64,000 nt of DNA. Source: Planctomycetota bacterium. GTDB taxonomy: Bacteria; Planctomycetota; Phycisphaerae; UBA1845. Below are positions 41,893-50,471 of this stretch, one piece after another (position 1 is the first letter of the stretch; every line of letters starts with the position of its first letter). Made by a program: the position numbers and the translations under genes. The stretch covers positions 1-64,000 of the forward strand of contig JAKQDH010000178.1 of assembly GCA_029558835.1 (NCBI GenBank), given 5' to 3'. The notes below the pieces were generated by a model. It was not told the DNA's origin. It saw only the letters and a program-made list of their open reading frames with translations, and searched no databases.

Positions 41893-43164
41893 ATGAAGCA
41901 CGCACGCAGGGAGGCGGCGGCGGTACTCAGCGTCGTTCTGGGGGTCATGGCGACAGGCTGCAGTTGGCCGGGGATGCAGCCGTTCGGTAAGGCCCAGCAG
42001 CAACAGCCGGCACCGGCAGCGACCGAGGGTGAACCCGCGGGGGCACCGGCGGACGGTCAGCCCCAGCCCGACCTTGCCGCCATCGAGGAGTTTCTCCGCA
42101 AGACCGAACACTATGCCCAGCAGGCCGACACGCCCGCGCCGGAGTCGGTTCCCGCGTCAGCGTCGGAACAGGGCGAACCCGCGGTCCAGGCGTTGACGGG
42201 CTCGTCACCGGAGCCAGCCCCCCCCGATGCGACCTTCCCGCCCGCGGATCAAGATGCCACCCTCCTGTCACCCGACCGGCAATTGGCCAACGCGGGTCTG
42301 GAGCTGGGTCCCGGGCTTTCACCGGCGCCCACCCAGGCCATTCCCGTGCTGGAGGCGGTGACGATACGAGTACCGAATCCGCCCGCCACGGCGACGCGGA
42401 GCGCGGAGTCGGACACCATCGCGAACGCGCCGCTGCAAGCGCGGCCGACGGTCAGCCGGGCGGTGGCCCAGGAACTTCTCGACCGTCTGGAGGCCGACGC
42501 GCCGGCCGACGATTTCGCGGCGCAGTGGCGTCTGCGGCTGGTGCAGCTCGCGGCCGGGCGCCCGCAGGAGGCGCGGCAGGTTCCCGAAGCGCTGCCGGTG
42601 CGGGAGCGGCGTCTGTTGCAGGCTCTGGTGGACGTGGGGATGGCGACGCAACGGGCGGCCCAGGAACCCGTGCAGGCAGCCGATGAGGCCCTGCGCCGAA
42701 CGGAGGAGTTGCACACGCTGCTGGTCGAACTGGCCGACCCGGCGGTCGCGAAGGTCGTCTTCTGCCGCCGGGTGGTGAGCTTCGGCAGTTACGAGGAGAT
42801 GGAGGAGAGCGAATTCGTGGCCGGGCGCACCCTGCACACGATCATCTACAGCGAGGTGCGCAACCTGTCGGCGGAGACAACGGAGGACGGGCGTTTTCGC
42901 ACCCTGCTGAGCACCCGGCTGGAGGTGCTCAACGCCGAAGGCAAGTCGATGTGGCAGCATGAGGAGCCGAAGGTGGAGGACATCTGCCGGGGGCGCCGCA
43001 ACGATTTCTTCCTTGCCCAGCGGATCGCGCTGCCGCCGACGCTGCCGCCGGGGCCGTACACGCTGAAGGTGCTGGTCGAGGACCGCCTCTCGGGACGAGC
43101 CCACGAGGCTGCGCTGCCGTTTACGATCGGCACCCTTACCCCTGCCACCGGCAGTCAGCCGTAG
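41893..43164 (+). CDS. lipoprotein of unknown function
   Basis: The product of 423 residues has a lipobox, LGVMATGC, with the lipidated cysteine at position 23. A long Pro/Ala/Glu/Gln-rich region follows (about 25-190), probably a flexible linker. A folded C-terminal half (about 200-420) contains DPAVAKVVFCRRVVSFGSYEEM and a beta-rich end (LPPTLPPGPYTLKVLVEDRLSGR) like an Ig-type domain. I do not recognise the family; the C-terminal part resembles planctomycete conserved envelope proteins only in general style. It follows holA by 64 bases on the same strand and could be in the same operon. Confidence 0.75.
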   Translation: MKHARREAAAVLSVVLGVMATGCSWPGMQPFGKAQQQQPAPAATEGEPAGAPADGQPQPDLAAIEEFLRKTEHYAQQADTPAPESVPASASEQGEPAVQALTGSSPEPAPPDATFPPADQDATLLSPDRQLANAGLELGPGLSPAPTQAIPVLEAVTIRVPNPPATATRSAESDTIANAPLQARPTVSRAVAQELLDRLEADAPADDFAAQWRLRLVQLAAGRPQEARQVPEALPVRERRLLQALVDVGMATQRAAQEPVQAADEALRRTEELHTLLVELADPAVAKVVFCRRVVSFGSYEEMEESEFVAGRTLHTIIYSEVRNLSAETTEDGRFRTLLSTRLEVLNAEGKSMWQHEEPKVEDICRGRRNDFFLAQRIALPPTLPPGPYTLKVLVEDRLSGRAHEAALPFTIGTLTPATGSQP

Positions 43165-43291
43165 TTGTGCGGCGACGCTCCGGCGGCGGCGACCTGGGGG
43201 CCCGGCGCTGGCGCCGCTGATGTGGACCCTCCTGGTTCGCCCCGCACCGGCGTTTTCCCGGCCCAGGCGTGTATCACCATGGCCGGGCGGC

Positions 43292-43297
43292 TATAAT
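43292..43297 (+). promoter_or_regulatory. -10 element ahead of the 98-residue protein gene
   Basis: A perfect TATAAT lies 51 bases ahead of ATG 43349. No good -35 is visible at 16-18 bases, so only the -10 is reported. Confidence 0.45.
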
Positions 43298-43348
43298 AGT
43301 CTGCGTGGGCACGTCCGTATCCTGGGCAACTTCTATAGGAGTCCCGCC

Positions 43349-43645
43349 ATGCAAGCCGCCATGATCTTCGCCGGTAGCGGACCCATCCTGGTGCTGACCA
43401 GTCACGACGGTCTGGAAGACCCCACCCTGCTCGCCCGCCTGGCCGGCAAGGGCATCCGCAAGTTCATCGCCTATCCTGTGCCGATCGAGGTGCTGCAGCA
43501 GAAGTACGGCGCACACTTCGATATTGTCTGCGAGCGGCTCGACGAGTCGGACGACCTGCGCGTGCTGGATTTCGACGGCCGACGGGCGATGGAACTGCTG
43601 CCCTTCAGCGTGTTGGGCAAGCCGATCTTCCATGAGCCGAGTTGA
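43349..43645 (+). CDS. conserved 98-residue cytosolic protein of unknown function
   Basis: The protein begins MQAAMIFAGSGPILVLTSHD and reads as a compact alpha/beta fold with no signal peptide or membrane helix; it ends FSVLGKPIFHEPS. I recall a family of small conserved proteins with the same start and a middle segment like KGIRKFIAYPVPIEVLQQKYG, annotated only as cytosolic proteins. No catalytic motif is evident. ATG 43349 is fixed by AGGAG seven bases upstream (43338-43342), and a TATAAT lies further up. The open frame continues upstream to 43220 but without protein-like content. It is monocistronic. Confidence 0.75.
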   Translation: MQAAMIFAGSGPILVLTSHDGLEDPTLLARLAGKGIRKFIAYPVPIEVLQQKYGAHFDIVCERLDESDDLRVLDFDGRRAMELLPFSVLGKPIFHEPS

Positions 43646-44048
43646 GGGTCCGTCGAGGTGGCGTCGACTCCCGCAGCCGACATGGACGGTGCCAAGCGCC
43701 TTGGTGTCCGAGATGTCTGCCGCGGGCCAGAGAAGGCCACAACGGTGCGCCGGGCGACCGCACGTGACACGGTGAACGGAACGACCGTGTGCAGACGCGC
43801 GCCACTGGCGATGGAACTCGGGCGCTCCACAACCCCCACCAGTGTCGGGACGGTTCGGACCGGCGGCACCGAAGCGCGCTCAGTGGCTCGGCCTGCGGAG
43901 GCGCACATCAACTCAATCATTCGACCTGTGTAGCGCAGGCGTTCTGAGCAGCAGCCCACTTGTTCATGCCCCCAGGTGCGGCCAGGCACGTGCCGGCTGG
44001 GTATCATGGGCGCAGGGCCACACTCTTCGTCCCCGGCAGGCCAGGAAC
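43646..44048. other. no gene seen
   Basis: The 403 bases hold a short plus-strand frame (43658-43933) rich in Thr/Arg/Ala with no ribosome site, which I do not accept as a gene. No repeat or RNA gene is evident. Confidence 0.5.
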
Positions 44049-44708
44049 ATGACGCGCCACGGCGCCAGGTCGGTTCTGAGGTTTGTGGTACTTCTCGCTA
44101 CGGCGTTGTGCATCGCCGGCTTGCTCGGTCCGACTCTGGTGTGGAACCCCGACCCCTGGCGGTACCTCGCCGTGCAGTTGGACAAGGCGACATTGCAGGT
44201 CGAGTTCTGGAGGACATCCCGGAGCGATACCGTAACGGGGTTTCATACGCCATATGGAAGCCGGCAGGTCTCCCTGGCAGGGTTCACTTTGGGGTCGGAA
44301 CTGGTCCGGACCGAAACATGCTGGGCGCTGACTGACGAGGCTGTCAGACGCCATGTCCGCATGAGGAATCTGTGGCAGTTCTCTACGGACCGCCCCGACA
44401 GTTGGCTGAGGCTCACTTTCTTCGGAAGGTGCCGCGTGTTCCTCGTGCGCGGGACGCACGTTGCCCACTCGGCGACGCGGCTGGTTTGCCCGCTCTGGCC
44501 GTGGCCCCTCCTTTTCGCCGCGCACTGGAGTGTTGTACTCGTCCGCGGGGCGTGTCGGTACCGGAGACGGCGCAGGCAGGGCCTCTGCCTCCACTGCGGC
44601 TACAGCCTCACGGGCAACGTCAGCGGCGTCTGCCCGGAGTGCGGGCGGGCGGTGCCGGTGCCGTCGGGTGAGCGGGATGGCGAGCCGGACACGGGGGAGA
44701 GTCGGTAG
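44049..44708 (+). CDS. membrane protein with C-terminal zinc-ribbon (planctomycete CxxCGY..G family)
   Basis: The 219-residue protein has an N-terminal hydrophobic helix (about 9-32, RFVVLLATALCIAGLLGPTLVW). A beta-rich region follows, then a second helix near 150-170 (PLWPWPLLFAAHWSVVLVRG). The C-terminus carries the two cysteine pairs CLHCGYSLTGNVSGVCPECGR, starting near residue 178, a zinc ribbon. This architecture, two helices with CxxCGYxLxGNxSGxCPECG at the end, is frequent and highly repeated in Phycisphaerae/Planctomycetes genomes; the function is unknown. ATG 44049 follows AGGA closely; the open frame upstream is not protein-like. Confidence 0.8.
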   Translation: MTRHGARSVLRFVVLLATALCIAGLLGPTLVWNPDPWRYLAVQLDKATLQVEFWRTSRSDTVTGFHTPYGSRQVSLAGFTLGSELVRTETCWALTDEAVRRHVRMRNLWQFSTDRPDSWLRLTFFGRCRVFLVRGTHVAHSATRLVCPLWPWPLLFAAHWSVVLVRGACRYRRRRRQGLCLHCGYSLTGNVSGVCPECGRAVPVPSGERDGEPDTGESR

Positions 44709-45152
44709 CCGGGGCGCAGGGTCCGAGCGAACGCCGGGGCCGTCAACTCGATTGACCCCGGAACGGCGGGAGCGCGAATCGCCGAGCAGTTCCACACGAC
44801 AGGGAAACCGACAGCGAGGTCAGAGTGGCATGGCCAGGCGCGGCCCTGCCGTGCCTTCCCGCCGACCGGCTGCTGCTGCCACCGCATGCCGGCCGGCCTG
44901 TCCGCAGACCGGCGCCTTCGGCTTGGGCAGGCTACCCTCCTCGTTTGCCCTTTGCTTGCTCCTGTTCAGTGAACGTGCGGTGGGTGGGGCCGGTACTCGG
45001 TCTCGTGCTCGGTGTAACTCGCTGGTGAGTGCGCGGCGTGCGGTTTCGTGGACCAGCGCAGACGTCTGACACCAAGTCGCGGCAAGGCTTGGCGAGTGCA
45101 CGTGCGCGTGGCGGCCCGGTCGTTCTCCGGGCCCCCCTTGAAGCGGGGCTCA
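44709..45152. repeat. spacer with a family B repeat
   Basis: No gene is seen. At 44826-44942 lies a family B element (GTGGCATGGCCAGGCGCGGC ... CGCATGCCGGCCGGCC ... GGCGCCTTCGGCTTGGGCAG). Its right part repeats the nuoJ-overlapping copy at 25820-25850 almost exactly. The convergent peptidase gene ends at 45153. Confidence 0.65.
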
Positions 45153-46580
45153 CTAGGGCGCCGGCTGGTCGAACGACCGCTGGAAGACGGCGAAATCCGC
45201 AAGGTCCACGTCGCCGTCCGAGTCGGCGTCGAACGAGGCACAACCCGGAAAGGCCAACGTGCCCGACGGGCCGTACATGCAGTCGGCAAGATAGCTGAAG
45301 TCCTCGGTAGAGACGGTGCCGTCACAGTTACAATCCATGAGCTCACAGTCATCGACGAGGATATCCACGATGATGCCCTCGATGACGGTGAGGCTCATGG
45401 GTAACTCGGTGGGCAGCAGATACCAGCCGTCGTAGGAGCCACCCCAGCCGAAGTTGAGGTGGTAGTAGCCATTCGTGTTGTAGCCGTCCACCACCAGGTT
45501 GTGCCCGGAAGTCCAACCCGGATTGACGATGGCGAGGTGCGCGGGGAAACCGTCGATCATGTTCTGCGCGAGGCGCGGATAGGGCCCGGAGGAGCCCTCG
45601 TACAACAACTCGGCCGTGTCACAGCCGAACTTCTCGTACGCATCCATGGCCTGGTCGACACCGAACGTTCCCGAGCCCGAGCTGGTGTACACCTGTTGGG
45701 CGGCCACGCCGCAGGCGAAGACGAGCGCGGCCTTGTCCGTCGAGGTCGGGGCGGCGCCGTAGAAGTACCTTTCGAACAAGGTGTCCAGGTAGGCGTTCAG
45801 TTGCGGGAAAGAAGGGAACGAGCGCGCCACATAGTCGTTGTCAATCCAGTACCTCCTGCCCGAGTAGTTATGATAGTAGTCATCCAGGTCGCTGAAGTGC
45901 GTGGCATTGAGCCGCTCGTGGTAATTGACGATTTGCGCCATGGCGACCGCCGGGCAGCCGGCGATACTGCGCGAGCCGGTCACGGGGTCGGTGGGACAGA
46001 GGTTGTTATAGGGCGAACTCTGGGTCCAGCGGGTCAGCACCCAGCCGCCGGTGGGCGTGGAACCGGAGGGTGGCCACTGCTGGAAGCGCGTACCGCCCGG
46101 CGGAACGGCGGCTGACTCGGTCGCCGCGGTCCAGGCGGCGCGCCGCTGTTCGAGGAGGTCGGGTGACAGCGCGCTGAGGTGATCCAGGCGGGAGCGGACG
46201 TCCCAGCGCAGCAGATCAGTCAGCGGGTCGCCCGCCTCCCGCTCGGCGTCAAAGTCAGTGGTGAAGGAGTAGGCGATGACGGGAGGCAGCTCGGCCGAGG
46301 CGCAGACCACTATGTATCCGTGCGGCTGGACGTCGAAACGGTAGTACAGAGGCTCCCCCCTGCTCGCCTCGGTGACCGGCGTGCCCTCACCCAGGGTGAA
46401 GATGCCTGACGTGGCGAAGCTCCGCAGGTGGTTGTTCGCCACGCGGGTGGCCTGCGCGAGGTCTATCCGGCTGCCATCCGGAAACACGTCATTCGTCGCC
46501 GGCACCGCCGGCGTCGAGACCGCAAACAGAAGGGACACCCAAATACCGATTGCCCACGGCAAGAGGCCTCTTGGGTCCAC
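45153..46580 (-). CDS. C10 (streptopain-like) cysteine peptidase with C-terminal dockerin-like module
   Basis: The 475-residue secreted protein has a signal peptide (PWAIGIWVSLLFAVSTPAVPA), a Spi-type inhibitory propeptide (about 30-165), and a C10 catalytic domain. The nucleophile is Cys209 in SRSIAGCPAVAMAQIVNYH, and the active histidine is His360 in SGHNLVVDGYN. LNFGWGGSYDGWYLL (375-389) is another family block. The tail (416-470) has two EF-hand-like halves, DCNCDGTVSTEDFSYLADC and FDADSDGDVDLADFAVFQRSF, the planctomycete dockerin-like module. The GTG start 46580 has GGAGGG seven bases upstream. Streptopain cleaves proteins after a P2 hydrophobic residue; here a role in extracellular protein breakdown is inferred. 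It stands in a minus-strand run of secreted proteins. Confidence 0.9.
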   Translation of the reverse strand: MDPRGLLPWAIGIWVSLLFAVSTPAVPATNDVFPDGSRIDLAQATRVANNHLRSFATSGIFTLGEGTPVTEASRGEPLYYRFDVQPHGYIVVCASAELPPVIAYSFTTDFDAEREAGDPLTDLLRWDVRSRLDHLSALSPDLLEQRRAAWTAATESAAVPPGGTRFQQWPPSGSTPTGGWVLTRWTQSSPYNNLCPTDPVTGSRSIAGCPAVAMAQIVNYHERLNATHFSDLDDYYHNYSGRRYWIDNDYVARSFPSFPQLNAYLDTLFERYFYGAAPTSTDKAALVFACGVAAQQVYTSSGSGTFGVDQAMDAYEKFGCDTAELLYEGSSGPYPRLAQNMIDGFPAHLAIVNPGWTSGHNLVVDGYNTNGYYHLNFGWGGSYDGWYLLPTELPMSLTVIEGIIVDILVDDCELMDCNCDGTVSTEDFSYLADCMYGPSGTLAFPGCASFDADSDGDVDLADFAVFQRSFDQPAP

Positions 46581-46954
46581 GTTCTTACCCTCCGTTATCC
46601 GACCTGCGTGTCATAATCCCCGCGTCAGGAACAAAGCAGGCGTGCGCTGCGGCCACCCGCCGCGCTCAGCGGTTGCGGGCTGCACCGTCCCCTTGCCGGC
46701 CGCGGTTGCCGGCCCCCCATCAGCGTACGCACGCCATCATACACGAATGACGTTCGCACTGCAAGGGTCGGCACCGGTACGCCAAGCTGTCACCCAGCGC
46801 AAGCGGGACGGCTCACGTCTTCAGGAACCCGGTCACGCGTGATGACGAAGCGGCCGCACGAGCCGCTACCCCCTTGGATGCGTAGCCACCGGCGCCGCCC
46901 GGTCCCTGAAACAGGTGGGCCCCGCAAGCCGCGGTCGCGTGAGCATCGTGCCGC
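46581..46954. other. no gene seen between the peptidase and sulfatase genes
   Basis: The 374 bases show no protein-like frame. They should contain the promoter of the peptidase gene; GGATTATGACA near 46612-46622 on the minus strand could be its -10 region but the match is poor. Confidence 0.45.
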
Positions 46955-49186
46955 TCAGTTGCTTATGCAGGTTTCGAAACGCACGATGTGCACCTGTGGA
47001 CCGCCGTGATGCGGCGACACGGAGCAGTCCTCGACGCGGATGTCGAAGTAGAAGAGCCCCGCGGTCGTGGGCACACCGGTGATGCTCCCGTCCGCATTCA
47101 GGTTCAAACCGGGCGGCAGGCCCGTCCATTGGGGGTTCTGATTGCCGAGGTACTCGCTCCAGGAATAGGGCGGGGTTCCGCCGACCGCCTGGACCTGGAA
47201 GCTGTACGGGTCGCCGCATTTGGCGGCGGGCGCCGACCCCCACGGATGGACGAACCCCACAATCGTCAACCCGCGTTCCTGGGCAAGCAGACCGGCCAAC
47301 GCACCCTTCAACTCCGCCCAGGCGGGGTCGGCGTGCTGACTTGCCAACTCGTACGGATCCGTCTGCAAATCGTAGAGCTCGTCCACCCAGACTCCGCTCC
47401 AGATGTAGTCGTACAGCACGTATTTCCAACGCTGCTGCCGGACCGCACCCCAACTGGTGGCATGTGTCGGCGTGTCCAGACGGAAGAACTCCAGCACCAG
47501 AGAGTCCCTCCAGGGTGCTTGCGCGTCCTCGACGAGCCTGACCAGGCTCGTCCCATTGCTCAACGGCGTCTGGGCGATTTCCTCTTCCGTGTACCCTGCC
47601 AGATGCAGGATGGTCGCGGGGACGTCCAGGTCCGCGGCTACGAGCTGGTCGCGCACGCCGGGATCAGCGCCGGGCATGCGGACCACCAGCGGCACGCGAA
47701 TGGACTCCTCGTAGGGCCAGCCCTTGGAAAAGCGCTTGTGCTCTCCCCACATCTCGCCGTTGTCGGAGGCGAAAATCACCACGGTGTTGTCCCGCAGCCA
47801 GGGGTTCTGGTCGAGGGCGGTGCAGATGCTGCCCACCATCCGGTCGACGGCGTGCACGCAGCGCAACATGTCGGCGAAGAACTCATCCGGATCACGGCCG
47901 CCCGACGCGAAGGGGGTCTGATGGTTGTAGTACCTGGTGAAACTCGGTTCCACGTAACCGCGCAAGTGCCACGGTTTGTCGCTCACATCCTCCTCGCCCC
48001 AGGCGCGCCCCCGGTACTCGAACCCGGGCCACAACTGGGCGTCCTCCGGAGCCGGATAGGCAGGGTCATGGGGAGCGTAAGGGGTGATGTGCAGGAAAAA
48101 CGGCACCTGGCGCTCGGCGGCGTCCTCCAGAAAAGCCAGCGCCAGCTCCTCCTCTGACTGCGTCAGGTAGGGCATCTGGCCGAAGCCCTGCTGGATCGTC
48201 GCCAGGTCGGCTAGATCCACGTCCCCGTCGGTGTCGGCGTCGAAGCATGCACAGGCCAAGCCCGCGGAAACGCCGGGTCCCTGCAGGCAGGGGACCAAGT
48301 GCTTGAAGTCATCCCAGTCAATGTCGCCTTCGTGATCGTAGTCCCCGGCGCGCGTGTACAGCGCGCGGATGACCGCCGACACGGAAGCCGGGAAGCCCCG
48401 GGCCTCCTGCTCCTCCAGGAACGCGTCCAACTCGGAAAGCTGATGGGGCAGACGGATGTCCTGCGGCGTATACAGCCCGCGCTCGGGCCCCCCCGTCGAG
48501 CTTGACCCGAACGTGTACACCTGCCCGATGTAGTTGGACGACTGACTTTGCAGCCACGCGCTCCACCCCGGCGGCACATAACGCAGACTGGGAATGTACT
48601 GCCCGTGGCTGTCGTAGCCGGTGAGTTCCGCGGAGTTGTTGATGTACTTGCCCAGCAGCGCCGTCCGGTAACCCTGGGCTTGCAGGAGCGTCCCCAGAGT
48701 CTGGCCATCGTAGAAGCGGCCCGCGCCGCCGCAGGGGAACTCGTTGGTCAGCACTCCTGTGTGGCGCGGATAGAATCCACCCGAGAGGATGGCCGCCCGC
48801 GAGGGCGCGCACACTGGACAAGTAACGAGCGTCTGAGTGAACACGATCCCCGACGTCATCAGTTGCTCTTCGACGTTCGGCATCACATCCTGGGGCATGT
48901 ACGCAGGGCCCACCCCGGCAATCGAGTCAAAGCGCTGATCGTCGGTCATGATGAAGATGATGTTGGGTTGAGTCCGCGCAGGCGGCGGTGCCGCCGAAGC
49001 CGGCACGCCCGCCGACGCGGAGTGCGCTGGCAACAGAGAAGCCGCGCCTGGGGCGCCGCTGCCGGGCCCGGGCGGTTCGCCCGCGAAGGCCATGCCCGCG
49101 CGTTTGCCTGAGTGCGCAACCCCCACTGTGGTCACTACGATCAGCAGACGCAAGGCCAACCTCCTGCAACGCTTCTCAACCGACAT
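46955..49186 (-). CDS. type I sulfatase with an internal dockerin-like module and C-terminal Ig-like domain
   Basis: The 743-residue secreted protein has a signal peptide (LALRLLIVVTTVGVAHS) and a sulfatase domain: metal site IIFIMTDDQRFDS with Asp82-Asp83, and the formylglycine site CAPSR at Cys126-Arg130 (CxPSR consensus). It also has DNTVVIFASDNGEMWGEH near 456-473. A dockerin-like EF-hand pair, GDYDHEGDIDWDDFKHLV and FDADTDGDVDLADLATIQQGFG, lies at about 281-337, inside the sulfatase fold, between two helices rather than at an end. The C-terminus (about 655-735) is a putative Ig-like fold (GTPPYSW ... GLPPGLNLNADGSITGVPTTAGLFYFDIRV). It would hydrolyse sulfate esters on polysaccharides or glycans after maturation of Cys126; the substrate is unknown. 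Confidence 0.92.
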   Translation of the reverse strand: MSVEKRCRRLALRLLIVVTTVGVAHSGKRAGMAFAGEPPGPGSGAPGAASLLPAHSASAGVPASAAPPPARTQPNIIFIMTDDQRFDSIAGVGPAYMPQDVMPNVEEQLMTSGIVFTQTLVTCPVCAPSRAAILSGGFYPRHTGVLTNEFPCGGAGRFYDGQTLGTLLQAQGYRTALLGKYINNSAELTGYDSHGQYIPSLRYVPPGWSAWLQSQSSNYIGQVYTFGSSSTGGPERGLYTPQDIRLPHQLSELDAFLEEQEARGFPASVSAVIRALYTRAGDYDHEGDIDWDDFKHLVPCLQGPGVSAGLACACFDADTDGDVDLADLATIQQGFGQMPYLTQSEEELALAFLEDAAERQVPFFLHITPYAPHDPAYPAPEDAQLWPGFEYRGRAWGEEDVSDKPWHLRGYVEPSFTRYYNHQTPFASGGRDPDEFFADMLRCVHAVDRMVGSICTALDQNPWLRDNTVVIFASDNGEMWGEHKRFSKGWPYEESIRVPLVVRMPGADPGVRDQLVAADLDVPATILHLAGYTEEEIAQTPLSNGTSLVRLVEDAQAPWRDSLVLEFFRLDTPTHATSWGAVRQQRWKYVLYDYIWSGVWVDELYDLQTDPYELASQHADPAWAELKGALAGLLAQERGLTIVGFVHPWGSAPAAKCGDPYSFQVQAVGGTPPYSWSEYLGNQNPQWTGLPPGLNLNADGSITGVPTTAGLFYFDIRVEDCSVSPHHGGPQVHIVRFETCISN

Positions 49187-49424
49187 GCTCCACGCAGCCT
49201 TTCCTCTGCCGTTCCATCACCGGTCTGGTCCGGGCACGAGCAGCATAGGCTCACGCACGGGCCATCACCGGCTGGCGAAGTTGCGACGAGTTGGCGACGC
49301 GATTCAGAGGTGAGTCCGACGCGCGTCTCTGGCCGACCGACTTGACAGAACACAACGGGCGGACCCAGCGGCGCACCGCCTCACGCCTCGCCTGCTCACT
49401 CGTCTAGGATCACACGCGGGCGGG

Positions 49425-49452
49425 ATTGTACCCAAGCGGGCAAAAAAAACAA
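49425..49452 (-). promoter_or_regulatory. possible promoter for the sulfatase gene
   Basis: On the minus strand TACAAT occupies 49430-49425 and TTGTTT 49452-49447 with a 16-base spacer, inside an AT-rich island. The sulfatase ATG lies 239 bases downstream, so a long leader would be needed. Confidence 0.3.
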
Positions 49453-49588
49453 GCTGAGCTTAACATGCGTCCACTAAAGGACTTATGGCGCTTCCTAAAA
49501 AAGCGAAAACGCAAACGCATCCCACAATAAATAGAAAAGGATTGTCCTGGTTTAAAGTGCATACGGACATCAAGGAAGCGAACCGCTC

Positions 49589-49966
49589 ATGCTGATGCGA
49601 TTGCTCTCCCTCGCCTGCGTGGTCGCCGTCTCAGCGCCGATGCGACCGCCTGCGGTGGATAGCGCGCCGGGCAGCCCCGGAGACGTTGCCGAGAACGACG
49701 GCAGAGTGACCCAATGCGTTCTGGCGGTTGCCTGCCGCGACTGCGACGCCGAGTTTCAGGCCTCGTGGAGTGCAGCGCGTCAGGCAACGACGGCGCGCCT
49801 GTGCACGTCCGACCTCGCCGGCAGTCCGCTCGGGATGCCCGGCGCATCCCTCGCAGTGGGTAAGCATCTCTGTCAGGCAGAGGTCCGGGGTGGGCGAACG
49901 TCAGCACGCCAGCGCGAAGAGGGGAATGGGCGGTGGTTCTGCGTTGACTATTTGCTGGGCGGGTAA
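49589..49966 (+). CDS. doubtful small secreted protein
   Basis: A 125-codon frame starts MLMRLLSLACVVAVSAPMRPP, which looks like a signal peptide, and is preceded by AAGGAAG (49573-49579). The rest (five cysteines, Arg/Gly-rich) has no recognisable domain. It is the only plus-strand frame in this block with both a site and a signal-like start, but it may be chance in GC-rich DNA. Confidence 0.3.
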   Translation: MLMRLLSLACVVAVSAPMRPPAVDSAPGSPGDVAENDGRVTQCVLAVACRDCDAEFQASWSAARQATTARLCTSDLAGSPLGMPGASLAVGKHLCQAEVRGGRTSARQREEGNGRWFCVDYLLGG

Positions 49967-50304
49967 GACGTCTGCTTTTTGCTTACACCGGGCGAGCGTG
50001 GTCGCTGGCAAGTGCTGCCGCTGGCGTTCGACGCGCGTCAGGGGAGAGGGTATGACATGGTCGGGGGAGGGGCGAACCGTTCACATCTACGCCGTGGCGG
50101 CTATGCCCGTGCGTTCAGGCGGGTAACTCGGGTACCTGCACTGCTGCACGCCGAACGGAGCCGACACGCACGCGGGCGAGCAAGCGGACTTCGCCTGCGC
50201 GCCCTGCCATTGGGATTACGTAGAGGACCCGGCTGTTCGTACTCACCATCGTCCTGCCAGCCCGCGCGCCGGTGCCCGGCCCATCCGCGGCTGCCGTCAC
50301 GGCT

Positions 50305-50418
50305 GACAGCCTGTTGAAGAACGGTCGGATCGCAGTTTAAGTCGGGACAGCCAGCGCAGCCGAGGCCACGCTACTTCGGCCATGGGGGGGCCAACGCTGC
50401 TTCATCAACGGGCTGCTG
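50305..50418. repeat. dispersed repeat family A, second full copy
   Basis: The ends CAGCCTGTTGAAGAA (50305-50319) and TTCATCAACGGGCTG form an imperfect 15-base inverted repeat, and the inner part holds CGGCCATGGGGGGGCC. It matches the element at 13328-13437 and, like it, lies at the 3' end of a gene. Confidence 0.75.
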
Positions 50419-50471
50419 AGCTTGGCCGCGGCGCAGACGCACCGCCCGGACCCTCGGGCGCCGCCTGCTGA

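Larger units (their letters stand above)
49187..50471. other. spacer upstream of the sulfatase gene and downstream of the giant protease gene
   Basis: Most of this 1285-base stretch is non-coding. It holds a markedly AT-rich segment (49437-49577) with small hairpins such as AAGCTGAGCTT and GTCCACTAAAGGAC, a possible minus-strand promoter (49425-49452), a doubtful small plus-strand frame (49589-49966), and a full family A repeat (50305-50418). Confidence 0.55.

Noticed and set aside
43658..43933. Small plus-strand frame after the 98-residue gene
   Set aside because: Thr/Arg/Ala-rich, no ribosome site, no recognisable features.
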